Shown: one piece after another, positions 53,950 through 64,000 of the stretch | Layout of the letters: each line of letters begins with the position of its first letter | Position numbering within the stretch: position 1 is the first letter of the stretch | NCBI GenBank assembly: GCA_944472155.2 | Contig: OX235279.1 | Location: forward strand, 177,795,868-177,859,867 | DNA from: Trichobilharzia szidati | Lineage: Eukaryota; Platyhelminthes; Trematoda; Strigeidida; Schistosomatidae | DNA: 64,000 bases | Direction: 5' to 3' | The notes under the pieces: model-generated | Databases searched by the model: none | Seen by the model: only the letters and a program-made list of their open reading frames with translations | What the model was told of the DNA's origin: nothing | Position numbers and translations under genes: made by a program

Positions 53950-54635
53950 AGTTTTCTAAATTACACAGGTGTGAACTGTCTTCTACACACGTTCAGCATA
54001 TTAACCAAAGCCAGTCAGTCACAGACAAGATAACCTCAGGGATTGACTGAAGCAAAATGTATCCCCTAGTAAAGACACAGGTTCTGTTAATGACCTACAT
54101 TCAAATACAGTGTGTAAACCGGATAAAAATAAAGATTATGATAAAGGTTTTTTTGTATTTCCCAATCAATGAAATGAAAACAAAATGATATCGTTATTTT
54201 CATTGACATTTCACTATTTAATGCTACTGCTTATAGCTTTATCAAAATAGTGATATTAAACCAGAATTTACAAAATCCACTTAATCATCGTCTCTCAGTA
54301 TGGGGGCATTTTCGCGTTGTCAAGTTGGCCAGCTGGTTAAGATAACAAATCCAAGTGTAGATTGTTGGATTTGATAAGTGTGTAAAATTGTAATGATAGA
54401 AGCAGCGTGTGTTTACATAATGAAATTGCTTATCACATTCGTGTTGAGTTTGTCATTTCATGGGGGAGCGGTGAGGTGTTGTAACCAGATCAAATGCTGT
54501 TTTAGCCCACCATTCCTGTTCAGACAATTTGGATTTCACTTGATATGAAGTGCTTCTTTGTGATTTCTGAAATGCTTTTTCTGGTAAAAGTGAACTTGGT
54601 TTGGACATATATAAAATAAAGATTAACTACACAGT
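53950..54635. other. No gene recognised
   Basis: No coding frame or recognised repeat. Confidence 0.4.
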
Positions 54636-54639
54636 AATA

Positions 54640-55340
54640 GTAACCTCGCGTATGTGAACATAGACAAGACGGAGGTTATGAAAATAACCAACCAACAACA
54701 ACAGCAGCAGAAACATCCAGCGCAAATCATCATCAACGGGAGGAACGGACGAGGATGTCAAGTCGAGAATCAGGAAGGCGAGAAACAAATTCATCAACCT
54801 GAAATCAATTTGGAAATCTTCGTCACTCAACTCAACATCAACAACAAAATTCGGATTCTAAATACAAACGTCAAGTCAGTCAGTTCTTCTATACGGATGG
54901 ATCAGAAACTTGGCGGGTCACAAACAATATTTCCAACAGCCTGTTGCAGACCTTTATCAACACTTGTCTTCGTTCTATACTGAAGATCAGATGGCCGGAA
55001 AGAACAAGAACCAACAAGAAACTATGGGAACAAACAAAGAAAACAAGAACCAATTGCCCAACAAATATGCAGGAGAAAGTGGAGATGGGTTGGACACTCG
55101 CTGAGGAGGCCACTGGGTGACATCGCTCGTCAGGCCATCACTCAAGTGGAAGCCGAAAGGGAAGCGGCGAGTGAGACGTCCCAGAGTGACATGGAGTGTG
55201 AAGAGGAACTGAAACAGTATGGATTAACATGGATGCAGGTGAAAAGTACAGCAGAAGAGAGAAGCAAGCGGAGGCGTGCGGTTGAAGCCCTATGTTCCAC
55301 TAGGAACCCAAGGGAACAATAATAATAATTATACACATTA
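54640..55340 (+). mobile_element. RTE-like LINE, 3' half
   Basis: 'VNIDKTEVMKITNQQQQQQ', 'IIINGRNG', 'VSSSIRMDQKLG', then in other frames 'KWRWVGHSLRRPLGDIARQA' and the tail GAAGCCCTATGTTCCACTA with AACAATAATAATAATTAT. Parallel to 41200-41940 and to 7655-8450 reversed. Frames broken. Confidence 0.8.
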
Positions 55341-55344
55341 AAGT

Positions 55345-57450
55345 AAGTGCATCATCGACTTGAAGACTGCGCCTAGATTCGACTTTCTTTTTTTTTAGTT
55401 GTGAATAAAAGATGTGGTGACAATTCTGCGTTTAAAGTAGCCTCCATTATCAGAAATATATATATATATATATATATATAATGAAATTCTGCAGTGCAAC
55501 TGAGCCAGAAATAGACTGAACAACTGTGCCGGAAAACTTTTCTATGGACTATGATTTTCACCACTGCTAGCTGAACTGAACTGGGCTGAAACAAGTACAC
55601 TGTTACACACAGCAAAAAGTATCCACTTGGTGCAGTCTATTTACCTTCTCGTGTGAAAAACCTATCACCTGTGTTTTACATCAAGTTTTTTGTAGTTCAG
55701 TCTCTTTTACCTGGTGTTTTGTTTTGTTTTTTGTGCTTTCTGAAATCAAAATAGAGTCATTTTGGTTCACTGGTGACAACATACTGGAACATACGAATTC
55801 TTTGTACAGTGAAGATTACCGATATTCGCAGTTAGAAAATTTAATAATTAATCAAAAAGGATTGTTATTGTACTTTCGTTAAATTACGCAGACTACATAA
55901 AAGAAATCAGAGACATATGGTGAATCAGTCAGCCGGCAAAACTGAGTTGCCGGGATTAAGTCAGTGCGACCGGAAATGCTGCTACATAACACTGAAATCC
56001 TTTTGTCTTTTATTCCCTCTAGTGTCTTTCACATTTTTCTCTTTTGATTATAATTTTACATGGTATATTTGTAGTAAATTTCTTGGGATATATAGAACAA
56101 TCTTTAGAAGGAATGTGAACATCTCGAAAACTTGCTCATTTTCAAAGTTATAAAAGTAGTTTCTTCCAAGAACTGTTAACTGTCGAAATGTAGTTAGTTG
56201 ATCTGGGCGAAAATGAAGTTGGCGTATTTTCCCATCTGTTTCATAAATTTATGCAATGTTTACGTATTAACTTACTAATATAAATGAAATAAAGATGTAT
56301 GTCGAGCAGTTCTGTTTTCATTTTCGTTGATCATCAGGCCTGTGTATCTCAATGAACCATACTGCTTGAAATAAATGTTTATGCAGGTCCTGTCGTGCTA
56401 GGAATGTTGCTTAGATAGAGCGGTTGGACTACAGGCAAGTACAATCATCGTATGCTTTGTTAAAACTGTGTTAGCGATCTAAGGGTGAATTCATACTGCT
56501 GGCTGGTAGCAGCGTAATTGCAGTGAGTTATTCGTAAGACGCAATCCTCAGATGACTCCTCTTGTCTCCTCTGTCGCATAAGATTAGAAATTCTTCTCTT
56601 CAAAATTCTTTGAGAAATAATCAACTTCTATGATGTGAACACTCAGGAAGGAGCAACCACCTAGAAACTTACAAGCAAACGAAGTTTCTACGGTCGACGT
56701 CCATTTTTATCTTGCTTTCAACTTGCCAATAATATTCGCTAGACAGTTTCTTTTTCTTCTCTTAACTGTGTGAACACTACTACTGAAATGGGTTGAAAAG
56801 GCACGGTTTCTGATCACTTTAAATCTCGCTCTCAACTTCACATTGGCGCACTTAACATCACCGACTAGTGCCAGATCAGGCAATAAACTTTATTAGCTTA
56901 AATTCTGGCATCTCGAGCCTTGGATGTATGTTGTGTCTCGGAGACAGATATATACACATACGCCTAGAAAGTGCAGTGAGCTTAAATAATTCGTCTTATG
57001 TGTATTAGGAGATTCTTTAGCTGGCGAAAGTGGATCTGTTGATGTGGGAATATGAGGTTTGAGGGAAATAATAAAGTTTTCCGTTGGATTTAAAGTGTAT
57101 TTATTATACACTTTTCATTACACGCGATCTTCTTACTTTTATATATAATACACCCATAATGTTTAAAGCCTCTCTCCACTCTTTGATTCGACGCACATAA
57201 GTATACTCATTTAATTCTAATACTTGCTATCTTTCTTCCCCCTGGGATCCACACTTGCTTTCACCCACCAAGAGGCGCTGTGGAAGAATCTGGCTATGAA
57301 TTAAGCCCCAAGAAAGCATATTTTACTAGTCAAGGCTCTTCAGTAAAACTCCTGCGACTGTATAACAGCTTATGGAGAGCTGCTACATGAAGTGGAGACA
57401 ACCACTGGTATCCGTCAGTACCCAAACTGTCAACATTTTGTTTCAAGTAT
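55345..57450. other. No gene recognised; (TA)n microsatellite
   Basis: About 2.1 kb without a supported gene. A (TA)n tract lies at about 55457-55482. A Pro/Ser/Thr-rich frame at about 56975-57090 (-) ends before GTATGT and could be an exon, but it has no convincing acceptor. Confidence 0.4.
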
Positions 57451-57464
57451 TGTTTGGAGGGATT

Positions 57465-57860
57465 TGGTTGATTGGTTACAGGATTTCATCATGAGCTGAC
57501 ATTAGTTACAGAACCATTGGAAAACCTGCAGAAAGTACTGGACAGCTGTTTCAGTTGTCCTAGTTTGGGACCTTCTCTTCAGCAGTACGCACCCACCGAG
57601 GTTCGAACCCAGGACCTTCTGGTTACAAGGCGAGTTCGTAGACCATTAAGCCACTGGGACCCGATCCAATGGCCCATGAATTCTAACTTCTGCCAATTCA
57701 CGATATAGCGCAGCCGCTAGCCAATGTCTTCGCCGAGTATTTGTCCTCACACCCGACCTGCTGCACCCTACTGGTCATGACTTCCCACAAGAACCCCAGG
57801 TAACTACCTACCTGAATAGGACCAGTCGCCAGTGAGCATCTCATTGATTTTCAAGTATTG
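57465..57860 (-). mobile_element. Alpha-like SINE, left arm of an inverted pair
   Basis: Minus strand: A box GTGGCTTAATGGTCTACGAA, B box GGGTTCGAACC, hammerhead 57535-57588, tail to 'CATGATGAAATCCTGTAACC'. Nearly identical to the copy at 57897-58160 in opposite orientation, including shared small variants, so the pair probably arose by inverted duplication. Confidence 0.8.
57535..57588 (-). ncRNA. Hammerhead ribozyme motif, inverted SINE pair (left)
   Basis: Same sequence as 58033-58086, opposite strand: GTACTG, CTGAAGA, extended helix II, GAAA, CAGCTG, T-C, CAGTAC. Confidence 0.65.
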
Positions 57861-57896
57861 GTCTGTAGGGATTTGGTTGACTGGTTACAGGATTTC

Positions 57897-58160
57897 ATCA
57901 TGAGCGGTTGCACCATATCGTGGACTGGCAGAAGTTAGAATTCATGGGCCATTGGATCGGGTCCCAGTGGCTTAATGGTCTACGAACTCGCCTTGTAACC
58001 AGAAGGTCCTGGGTTCGAACCTCGGTGGGTGCGTACTGCTGAAGAGAAGGTCCCAAACTAGGACAACTGAAACAGCTGTCCAGTACTTTCTGCAGGTTTT
58101 CCAATGGTTCTGTAACTAATGTCAGCTCATGATGAAATCCTGTAACCGATCACTTTGTTT
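57897..58160 (+). mobile_element. Alpha-like SINE, right arm of an inverted pair
   Basis: Plus strand: A box at about 57967-57985, B box GGGTTCGAACC at about 58012, ribozyme 58033-58086, tail to about 58160. The two arms (about 57475-57715 and 57905-58147) could form a hairpin of roughly 240 bp with a loop of about 190 nt. Confidence 0.8.
58033..58086 (+). ncRNA. Hammerhead ribozyme motif, best boxes in the alpha-like family
   Basis: Helix I GTACTG (58033-58038) / CAGTAC (58081-58086); CTGAAGA (58039-58045); GAAGG then helix II TCC-CAAACTA-GGA and AACT; exact GAAA (58069-58072); palindromic helix III CAGCTG; T-C with cleavage predicted after 58080. Both boxes fit consensus; extra bases at the base of helix II (GAAG, CAACT) are the only irregularity. 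Confidence 0.68.
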
Positions 58161-58164
58161 CACT

Positions 58165-58960
58165 TGACAATAGACGCATCTTAAGCCTAATGTGACCCCA
58201 TTCAGCTTAGATTCGTCACCAGAGTATATTCTAGTTTATTTACAGTATACAAACTATGTAAACGTTTTTAGGTAAATTGGCTGATAGGATGCAGTATCCT
58301 GAGCACTCCAATTACATATCTAAGTATCTCTGCATGTATGTAGTTCATATCTTTTAAAGTAAAATGATGCTACAGGGTAGTTGTTCATCAACTTCAATTT
58401 TCAGGATATAAAGTGAAGTGGCTGAGCCTGTTGACAATACCACTGATTTTCACATTTATACTGACTGATGCCAAAGTTTACCAGATGCTAATTTGCATCT
58501 TTTTTGTCAAAAGCTTGATATCATTCTACCCATCAGATAACGTCTGGAGTCTTCAGCCGTTCGTTTTGTCCTACTTTACGCTTGCAGGATACAGCCTCTA
58601 AATTTGGAAGATGTGGAGAAACTACCCTTTTGAACATAGGCATCACCAAACATCTTCTTATGTCGGATTAAAATAATCTACTTGAAAATAATCACGTTAA
58701 ATGTACAGCTTTATATAAGCAACAACGATTACTCGACGTGTCTGTGAAACTCCCTCGATGAGAGACATAGACTGAAGTTAAAATAAATTGGGAAAAGAGT
58801 TAGAGGTCATTGAAAATGTACAAATCTTTGAAGAAACTTCTGTCTGAAAGGCTAAAATATAATCCATCAAATTTGCCTAGAAATAAAATGGCCACCACTT
58901 GCCACAGTTTCAAATTATTTAAGCAACTTTATTGAGGTTTTTGGGAACAATTAAATAAAA
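58165..58960. other. No gene recognised
   Basis: A hydrophobic 62-residue frame (58413-58601) has no other support. Nothing else seen. Confidence 0.4.
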
Positions 58961-58964
58961 CGAG

Positions 58965-59545
58965 GGCGAGTGAGTTATATTGGCCATTGCTCTAGGAACT
59001 TGATTTTTCGTGCTCGAGAACATCTGCCATTTTGGCTAAGTAAAGGTGTAGTGAAAACCCTTTACCAGTTCGATATTTGACCATATGGTGCAAACCGGCC
59101 ACAAAGCCAGCCAGCCAGAGTGGAAGAATCCTTCTCTATAATCTACCGGGTGCCTAATAAATTGCCACAGAACATCGAAGCACCGCATACTCCAAACAGC
59201 AGAGGCTATTGCAATTCACCTCAAACAACCAGTGCTCTGTGTTCAAAACAAGCAAGTCCAGCTAGCCCCTACTTCTGCCCTGGCCTTCAGTAGAGACTAG
59301 AAATTCATGAATTTGTATTATTATCTTTCCTAATTTTTGTGACATTCAGCTTATTTTATGTTGATGCTGTTGAACTGTAATCCACTGATATTATTATTAT
59401 TATTGATTCGATGTTATTTAAACAGCATTAATGTTGTTCATAACACTAATTCATTCATTCACTATAATGTATATATAACTGTAGAGCCTGAAGATGAATT
59501 TGTCGGAAAGAATACTCTTTGTTCAGTATCCATTCTTTTGAAAAT
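58965..59545 (+). mobile_element. PLE-A copy 10, nuclease remnant and tail
   Basis: Close to 38790-39380: GAGTTATATTGGCCATTGCT, 'VSYIGHCSRNL' and 'VPNKLPQNIEAPHTPNSRGY'-like frames, then the same tail and a hammerhead motif at 59484-59525. Broken frames. Confidence 0.72.
59484..59525 (+). ncRNA. Hammerhead motif, PLE-A copy 10
   Basis: Helix I GAGC / GTTC (consensus GCTC), exact CTGAAGA (59488-59494), TGAATTTGTC, GGAAAG (GAAA shifted by one G), helix III AGAATACTCT, T-T. Sister of 39297-39338; U at the cleavage position. Confidence 0.5.
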
Positions 59546-59929
59546 TCTAATGGGTATTTTTAATCAGTTAAAACGAGAACATTCCAAAAATGTAAAATAT
59601 TTACTCAGATCAAAGCCACACATCTGGGAAAAAGCGTTGTTCACAATTTTCAAAGTGGAGTCTGTACCTAAGATAAAAATAAAGCTGATTGATCATTGAT
59701 GCCAAAGGGGATTCCTTAAGACTCTGATGGGAAACTGGGGGTTATGAAGTAATGTTCTGGTAAGTTAGAGACAAAGCATTGACTGTAAGGTTTGTTTTCA
59801 TGATAAATTAGTGTCCGCCTTATGATGGAATCATTTGAATGAGTGGCAAAACAGTCTCAGTATAAATTCCTTTTTATACTAATCCAAACAGAGATTGGAA
59901 AGGCGATTGTTAACATGATAGCAGATTAC

Positions 59930-60064
59930 CTCAGCCTCTTCAAATGTTAGTATTACAGTAACCGTCATCAGATTATTTTCTTCACGTCTATATTTCTCTT
60001 CCTTAGTATCTTTACGTTCCTTTTTCGTTATTTGGTTCACCTTTGAAGAGTGCTGGTTTGAATT
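59930..60064 (-). CDS. Candidate host exon, Lys/Glu-rich
   Basis: Minus strand open frame 'SNQHSSKVNQITKKERKDTK', 'EEKYRREENNLMTVTVILTF', 'EEAE' ends at donor GAG|GTAATC. The acceptor could be TTCAG at about 60065 or AAAG at 60041; a LINE begins at about 60062 and may have replaced the normal acceptor region. Charged helical composition resembles linkers of the EF-hand gene, but the phase does not allow direct joining to exon a. Coding status uncertain. Confidence 0.35.
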
Positions 60065-60670
60065 ACTGAACTCCTGGCGTCTCCCGTGTGAAGTGGTATG
60101 ATAAGGTGAGCAATATTGAGGTTAGGCATCGGTCGAGTGCTAGGTAAAGAGGGGAAATCAATCGACAAGGCTGTGAAATTACATCGACTGAGATGGTTAG
60201 GACATGTGTTACGTATGCCTAGTCATCGCCTTCCTCGTTGGGCAATGTTAGCTTACGTAGGGTCAGGCTGGAAAAGAGCTAGCGGTGGTCAAACGAAAAC
60301 ATGGCCTCATCAGTCAATGAAATCTACAACAGTTTGTTTAAGCCAGTCACGTAGGAAGGTGTAGACTGCTGTCTGGTTGAGGTCCTCGGGACGGTAAAAA
60401 CCAGTGGTTGGAAACAATTGGTGACATGGCTCAAAATCATTCTCAATGGCTGGAGCAGATGAATCCACTCCTTGTAACTTATGATTTCCAATTAAACTGT
60501 TTAGACCTTCGTTACTACTATTCTTGTTGTCTCACACCTCTGTTTACTGTCTATATTATGCATTTCTCCTACTTTCTTCTCTTGCTTTGTGTGCTATAAA
60601 GAGGGAGTGTGGCGACTTGAACTGCTGCACATCAGTGCAAAGTTCTATGTCGAAAACAGACAGATAGACA
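60062..60670 (+). mobile_element. RTE-like LINE 3' end ('GHVLRM' family)
   Basis: 'AVKLHRLRWLGHVLRMPSH', 'AYVGSGWKRASGGQTKTWPH' (60116-60364), then the family 3' UTR and 'AACAGACAGATAGACATACA' tail. Least decayed member of this family here. 5'-truncated. Confidence 0.8.
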
Positions 60671-60879
60671 TACAGACTGCACTCCTGTATAAATGTCTGT
60701 ATTGAAAACTAACACTTATATAAATAATTTTCTAAATGAATCACTCTTTCACCTTTCGCATTGCTTGCTGTCTGCACAGATTACTACCGACAGTGAGTCA
60801 TATTTTATGAAACGTTTACTCTGTTCCTTGATCATATGGGGAGTTCATATATGCATGAAGAAATCTCAGCATAGATACA

Positions 60880-61640
60880 GAAGACTGGCTTCGTATACGC
60901 CAGTTACGCTGTCTCTGGCGTAGACGTGATATCCGACTGGCTATCGACCAGAGGGCGGGTGTACTGCTCACCAGTCCGCTCCGTCCTCCTTTATGGCCGT
61001 GAGACCTGGCCATTCAGCCTAGAGGACATGAAAAGCTTAGCTAGCTGTCTTTGATCATAGGTGTTTGCGTTCCATATCCCGCGTGTGTTAGGTGGTATAA
61101 TACGATGAGCAATATTGAGGTGAGGCCCCGGTTGAGTGCTAGGTAAGGAGGAGAAATCAACAAACGAGCTTGTAAAGTTACACTGATTGAGAGAGATGGT
61201 TAGAACATGTGTTACGAATGCATGCATGACCAGCCATCTATCGCCTTCCTCGACTACGGACAATGTTAGCTGACATAAGATGCATCAGGTTGGAAGAGAG
61301 CCAGCCAGTGGTGGTGATGGTCAAACCAAAACATGACCTCATCAGTCAATGAAATCCACAACAGTCAGTTTAAGCCAGCCAGCCATCCACGTTGGGAGAT
61401 GTAGGCTGCCTGAATCCCTGGTTGGGGTGCTTGGCACGGTAGAAATCGATGTCTGGAGACAATTGGTGATATGGCCGGCTGAAAATCGTTGTCAGTGTCT
61501 GGCACAGGTGCATCCACTCCTTGCGACTTATAATATCCAATAAAACTATACTGTTCTTCCATATTACTATTACTGTGCTACAAGAAGGGAGTGTGGCGAC
61601 TATTGCACATCGGTACAAAGTTCTACGCTGAAACCAGTCA
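60880..61640 (+). mobile_element. RTE-like LINE 3' end, second copy
   Basis: Broken frames: 'YAVSGVD', 'GRVYCSPVRSVLLYGRETWP', 'LEDMKSL', then the tail region (GGAGTGTGGCGACTATTGCACA, AAAGTTCTACGCTGAAACC). Several small tandem expansions (CAGC, CATG) relative to 60062-60670. Confidence 0.72.
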
Positions 61641-62320
61641 GTTACGAAGTGTTCGTTTTTTTGAATACAGTTTCGTTCAGAATATCGGCGTATACACGTA
61701 TCGAAAATTGGACTAGTCTCCGAGGTATTAGGCGGATTTTTATACACGCGACTATCTTTCTCCATAACACATGAGATGCTTAAAATCTCAGGCAAGCCAA
61801 ACAGATATATGTATACACATATATGAAAAACAACCGACTGTTGTCACAGTGTATTACAGATTGCTTAATATACTAGAAACCTGCTTATAGTACAACATTG
61901 TGAACTCAACAAAATGCATTTTCTAGTTTGACTGAGAAGATAAGCAATCTATAAGAAAAAATACAAAATAAGAACGAAAGACACAGTCACTTTATTAGAA
62001 CAATTTTCTAGTTGCCAACGGGTTAAAATTACACACACCAGCGTAACATTATGGAACAAATGTGTTTGGGTTTCATTTCTCCTGAAATATCTACTTTAAT
62101 TAATTATGAGGTTTAACAGATAGGTGTTTCTGAACAGTCTACAGTGTGATACTGTTCCCGTTTAGCATTTTTTTTCTCCAGCGCTAAATACATACGAATA
62201 TATACAACTGCTTAATTACTATGCATACTGATGCGGAATAATCTCTCAGATAAATGCCTAATGAACTGTGATACTGATTTCAATTTGCGCTGTTTAGAAA
62301 TCAGTTCAACACAATTGTAA
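61641..62320. other. No gene recognised
   Basis: AT-rich; no coding signal or known repeat. Confidence 0.4.
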
Positions 62321-62324
62321 TTAA

Positions 62325-62640
62325 ACAGGACTGACTGCAGCACTGGATGACGTGGGTTCGAACCTCGGAAGGGACATGAGTGTTCCTTCAAGGTTGCTGA
62401 TAGGCCTTGCTGACTGAATGGTGAGTGCCAACTAGCACGAAACCTAGGTAAGGCTAGGCTTCCTATGGCCGATTGCCTCCAACCATCTAATATCATCAAA
62501 TCAATGTGTGCACTGCGATGGTGAGCTACCTAGAATGGTGGCCACATTGCAAACCTGACTAACTGATAGAATTCAGTCTGCACGAAAGAAAGGACTAGAC
62601 ACTCCATACTAGTTACTAGTGTCCAATCAAAGAACTGTAA
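62325..62640 (+). mobile_element. SINE-B copy 3
   Basis: Plus strand: B box GGGTTCGAACC (about 62352), hammerhead-like segment 62403-62460, tail CCGATTGCCTCCAACC, then the attached segment CTGACTAACTGATAGAATTC ... CTAGTGTCCAATCAAAG shared with 3727-3810. Confirms the head-ribozyme-tail order of this family. Confidence 0.68.
62403..62460 (+). ncRNA. Hammerhead-like motif of SINE-B copy 3
   Basis: GCCTTGCTGACTGA, ATGGTGA (decayed box I), helix II GTGC-CAACTA-GCAC, exact GAAA, palindrome CCTAGG, T-A, AGGC. The GCCT/AGGC helix I is separated by an insertion that repeats CTGA, as in copy 1. Confidence 0.5.
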
Positions 62641-62714
62641 AGAGTTAAACGATCTAAATTTTCTAAGTGTATAGGATAATCTGGGAGGGGAGAAACAAAA
62701 GAGTAGAGATGGAG

Positions 62715-63485
62715 TCAATAAAGTCTTAACAATAAGAAGAGGAACAAGGAACCATCATCAAAGACCACAAGAAAATTCATCCTGCCATATATAAAAAATA
62801 TCTCTGAAATAACAGCTAGAATACTGAAACCGTTTGAAATAGATAAAGCAAAGAAGCCAGCCAGTACAATCACTTCATTCGATATTGCGCAAACAGAAAG
62901 ACACATCCAACAGAAAAGGAAGATAAAATCAATACCATTTACAAAATAAATTATATGATCTGTAACAGGCATTACATCGGCCAAAGTGGGCGTCCCCTTC
63001 GAATCGGAATCCAGGAACACAAATCAGCCGTGAAAAGACACGATATGTATCCTTTAGTATCAATGCATATAGATAATCATGTACATCAGTTCGATTGGGA
63101 TAATGTCGAAATTTTAGACAGAGGAAACACTAAAAGTGCCTGGGAATTCCTAGAAGCCTGGTACTCAAACGAATATGCAATTAACAAACACGTTAATATA
63201 GACGAAATATACCAACTAGTAAAAAGTAAAACACATGTGACCGGAAACTTTCAAATCCAAGTCAATAGAAAATGATCAATACACATGTAAAGATGGTTAC
63301 CGGGAGACGCAATTCTATCACTCATGAAGAAATTTAAATCAGTTCACTTTATGCTAAATATTGCGCTGAAGGTAATGTTGTCCAGAAGGACGACGAAAGC
63401 TCCTCCGCAACTAAACCAACCAGTTCAGAGAACACTCCTAATTGCAAATCATCCACCTGAGCTACAAATCTTCTCTGTTATTTCA
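62715..63485 (+). mobile_element. PLE-B copy 4, nuclease and hammerhead tail
   Basis: 'HYIGQSGRPLRIGIQEHKSA', 'VEILDRGNTKSAWEFLEAWY' and 'INKHVNIDEIYQLV' (62955-63275) form a near-intact GIY-YIG core with 'YM-IC' in place of the C-x2-C pair. Then the tail with the hammerhead-like motif 63363-63408 and the family ending 'CCAGTTCAGAGAACACTCC'. The upstream part is frame-broken. Confidence 0.8.
63363..63408 (+). ncRNA. PLE-B hammerhead-like motif
   Basis: GCG / CGC helix I, CTGAAGG, TAAT, helix II GTTGTCC-AGAA-GGACGAC closed by G-C next to GAAA as in a standard hammerhead, then GCTCCTC. Closest of the PLE-B copies to the canonical box II context. Confidence 0.55.
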
Positions 63486-63489
63486 GAGT

Positions 63490-64000
63490 CTCTCTCTATA
63501 TATGTATATATACATCAACACCAACAACCTAGAAGTTCCTGTCCCAATAAACTACCTAAAGGGACTTTTTCTCAGATGTACGTTCAATATCCAGTTCAAA
63601 TTCAATGAAAAGTTCTATGTACAGAAAGATGGGATAGCCATGGGTTCTCCTCTCGGTTCACTCCTAGCCCACTGCTTCATGGCGAGTCTCGAAAACAACA
63701 TCCTCCATCCCTTAATAAGTCAACTGCACTTATACAGGAGATACGTAGATGATACGTTCATAATCTGTGATGAAAATTGTGATTTAGATTCTCTCTTCAA
63801 AACCTTCAACGCAGCGCATCCATCAATAAGTTTCACCTTAGAACGAGAATCGAACAACGCATTTCCATTCCTCGATGTACTACTCACCAGAAGACGTGAC
63901 TGTACGATCCAAAGATCGATATGTATCGCAAGCCAACACGGATTGGACAGTTTATCAACTTCCGGAGCTTTGTCCCACTGATCCGAAAGCGAAACCTGGT
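63490..64000 (+). mobile_element. PLE-A fragment (RT), runs off window
   Basis: 63530-63981: 'LKGLFLRCTFNIQFKFNEKF', 'DGIAMGSPLGSLLAHCFM' (motif B), 'LYRRYVDDTFIIC' (motif C), 'FPFLDVLLTRRRD'; a frameshift near 63910 leads into 'SICIASQHG' where 'YRKPT' is expected. It starts immediately after the PLE-B copy and continues beyond base 64000. Confidence 0.82.

Noticed and set aside
56975..57111. Pro/Ser/Thr-rich frame (-) ending before GTATGT, possible exon
   Set aside because: No acceptor with a pyrimidine tract precedes it and it has no neighbour exon in matching phase.
58413..58601. Hydrophobic 62-codon frame (+)
   Set aside because: Short, no splice context, and AT-rich DNA readily yields such frames.
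63442..63981. A single host gene in the 179-codon frame at the window end
   Set aside because: Its first third is PLE-B tail and chance sequence; the rest is a PLE-A reverse transcriptase with a frameshift.

Overview
The window is repeat-rich animal DNA with short host exons separated by kilobase-scale introns. Two things point to a blood fluke (family Schistosomatidae). First, a degenerate copy at 51207-51268 (-) keeps the outer helix and layout of the SM-alpha hammerhead retroposon described from schistosomes. Second, Penelope-like elements (PLEs), RTE/CR1-type LINEs and tRNA-derived SINEs make up most of the rest. There is no sign of bacterial sequence. One assembly gap (N, 45960-46456) is present.

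Host genes. (1) The 3' part of an exon of a Ser/Thr/Asn-rich protein lies at 1-309 (+). (2) The last five exons of a minus-strand gene encoding a tandem EF-hand-like protein lie at 43117-43321, 33596-33890, 29448-29596, 25008-25209 and 20837-21103. Every splice junction is GT..AG and every reading phase matches. Its four introns (about 3.9-9.2 kb) are filled with mobile elements. (3) A compact plus-strand gene at 47769-48549 has one 52-nt intron and encodes a predicted 242-residue protein I do not recognise. (4) A weak candidate exon sits at 59930-60064 (-).

Mobile elements. I use working names. PLE-A (GIY-YIG plus YVDD reverse transcriptase) has about sixteen copies, the best being 48668-50545. 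PLE-B (MGSPISGL / YVDDTFVII type) has four copies plus one 100-bp mini-insert. PLE-C is a third GIY-YIG lineage with one coding remnant at 19505-20430 and several solo terminal repeats. RTE-like and CR1-like LINE pieces occur throughout. The SINE families are 'alpha-like', 'SINE-B', 'SINE-C' and one SM-alpha-like copy.

Main theme. Hammerhead-ribozyme-like motifs (CTGANGA box, helix II, GAAA box, palindromic helix III, T-H cleavage site, closing helix I) recur in at least three SINE families and in PLE-A and PLE-B terminal repeats, about twenty-five copies on both strands. In most families helix III is a short perfect palindrome with no loop, which suggests dimeric action. Helix II of PLE-B shows compensatory changes between copies. 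The most striking single item is a 100-bp insert at 36584-36683. It consists of little more than the ribozyme and a short tail, is flanked by a 10-bp target-site duplication and interrupts a CR1-like element, so the ribozyme unit alone appears able to retropose. Several PLE copies are 5'-truncated and flanked by inverted copies of their own terminal repeat.
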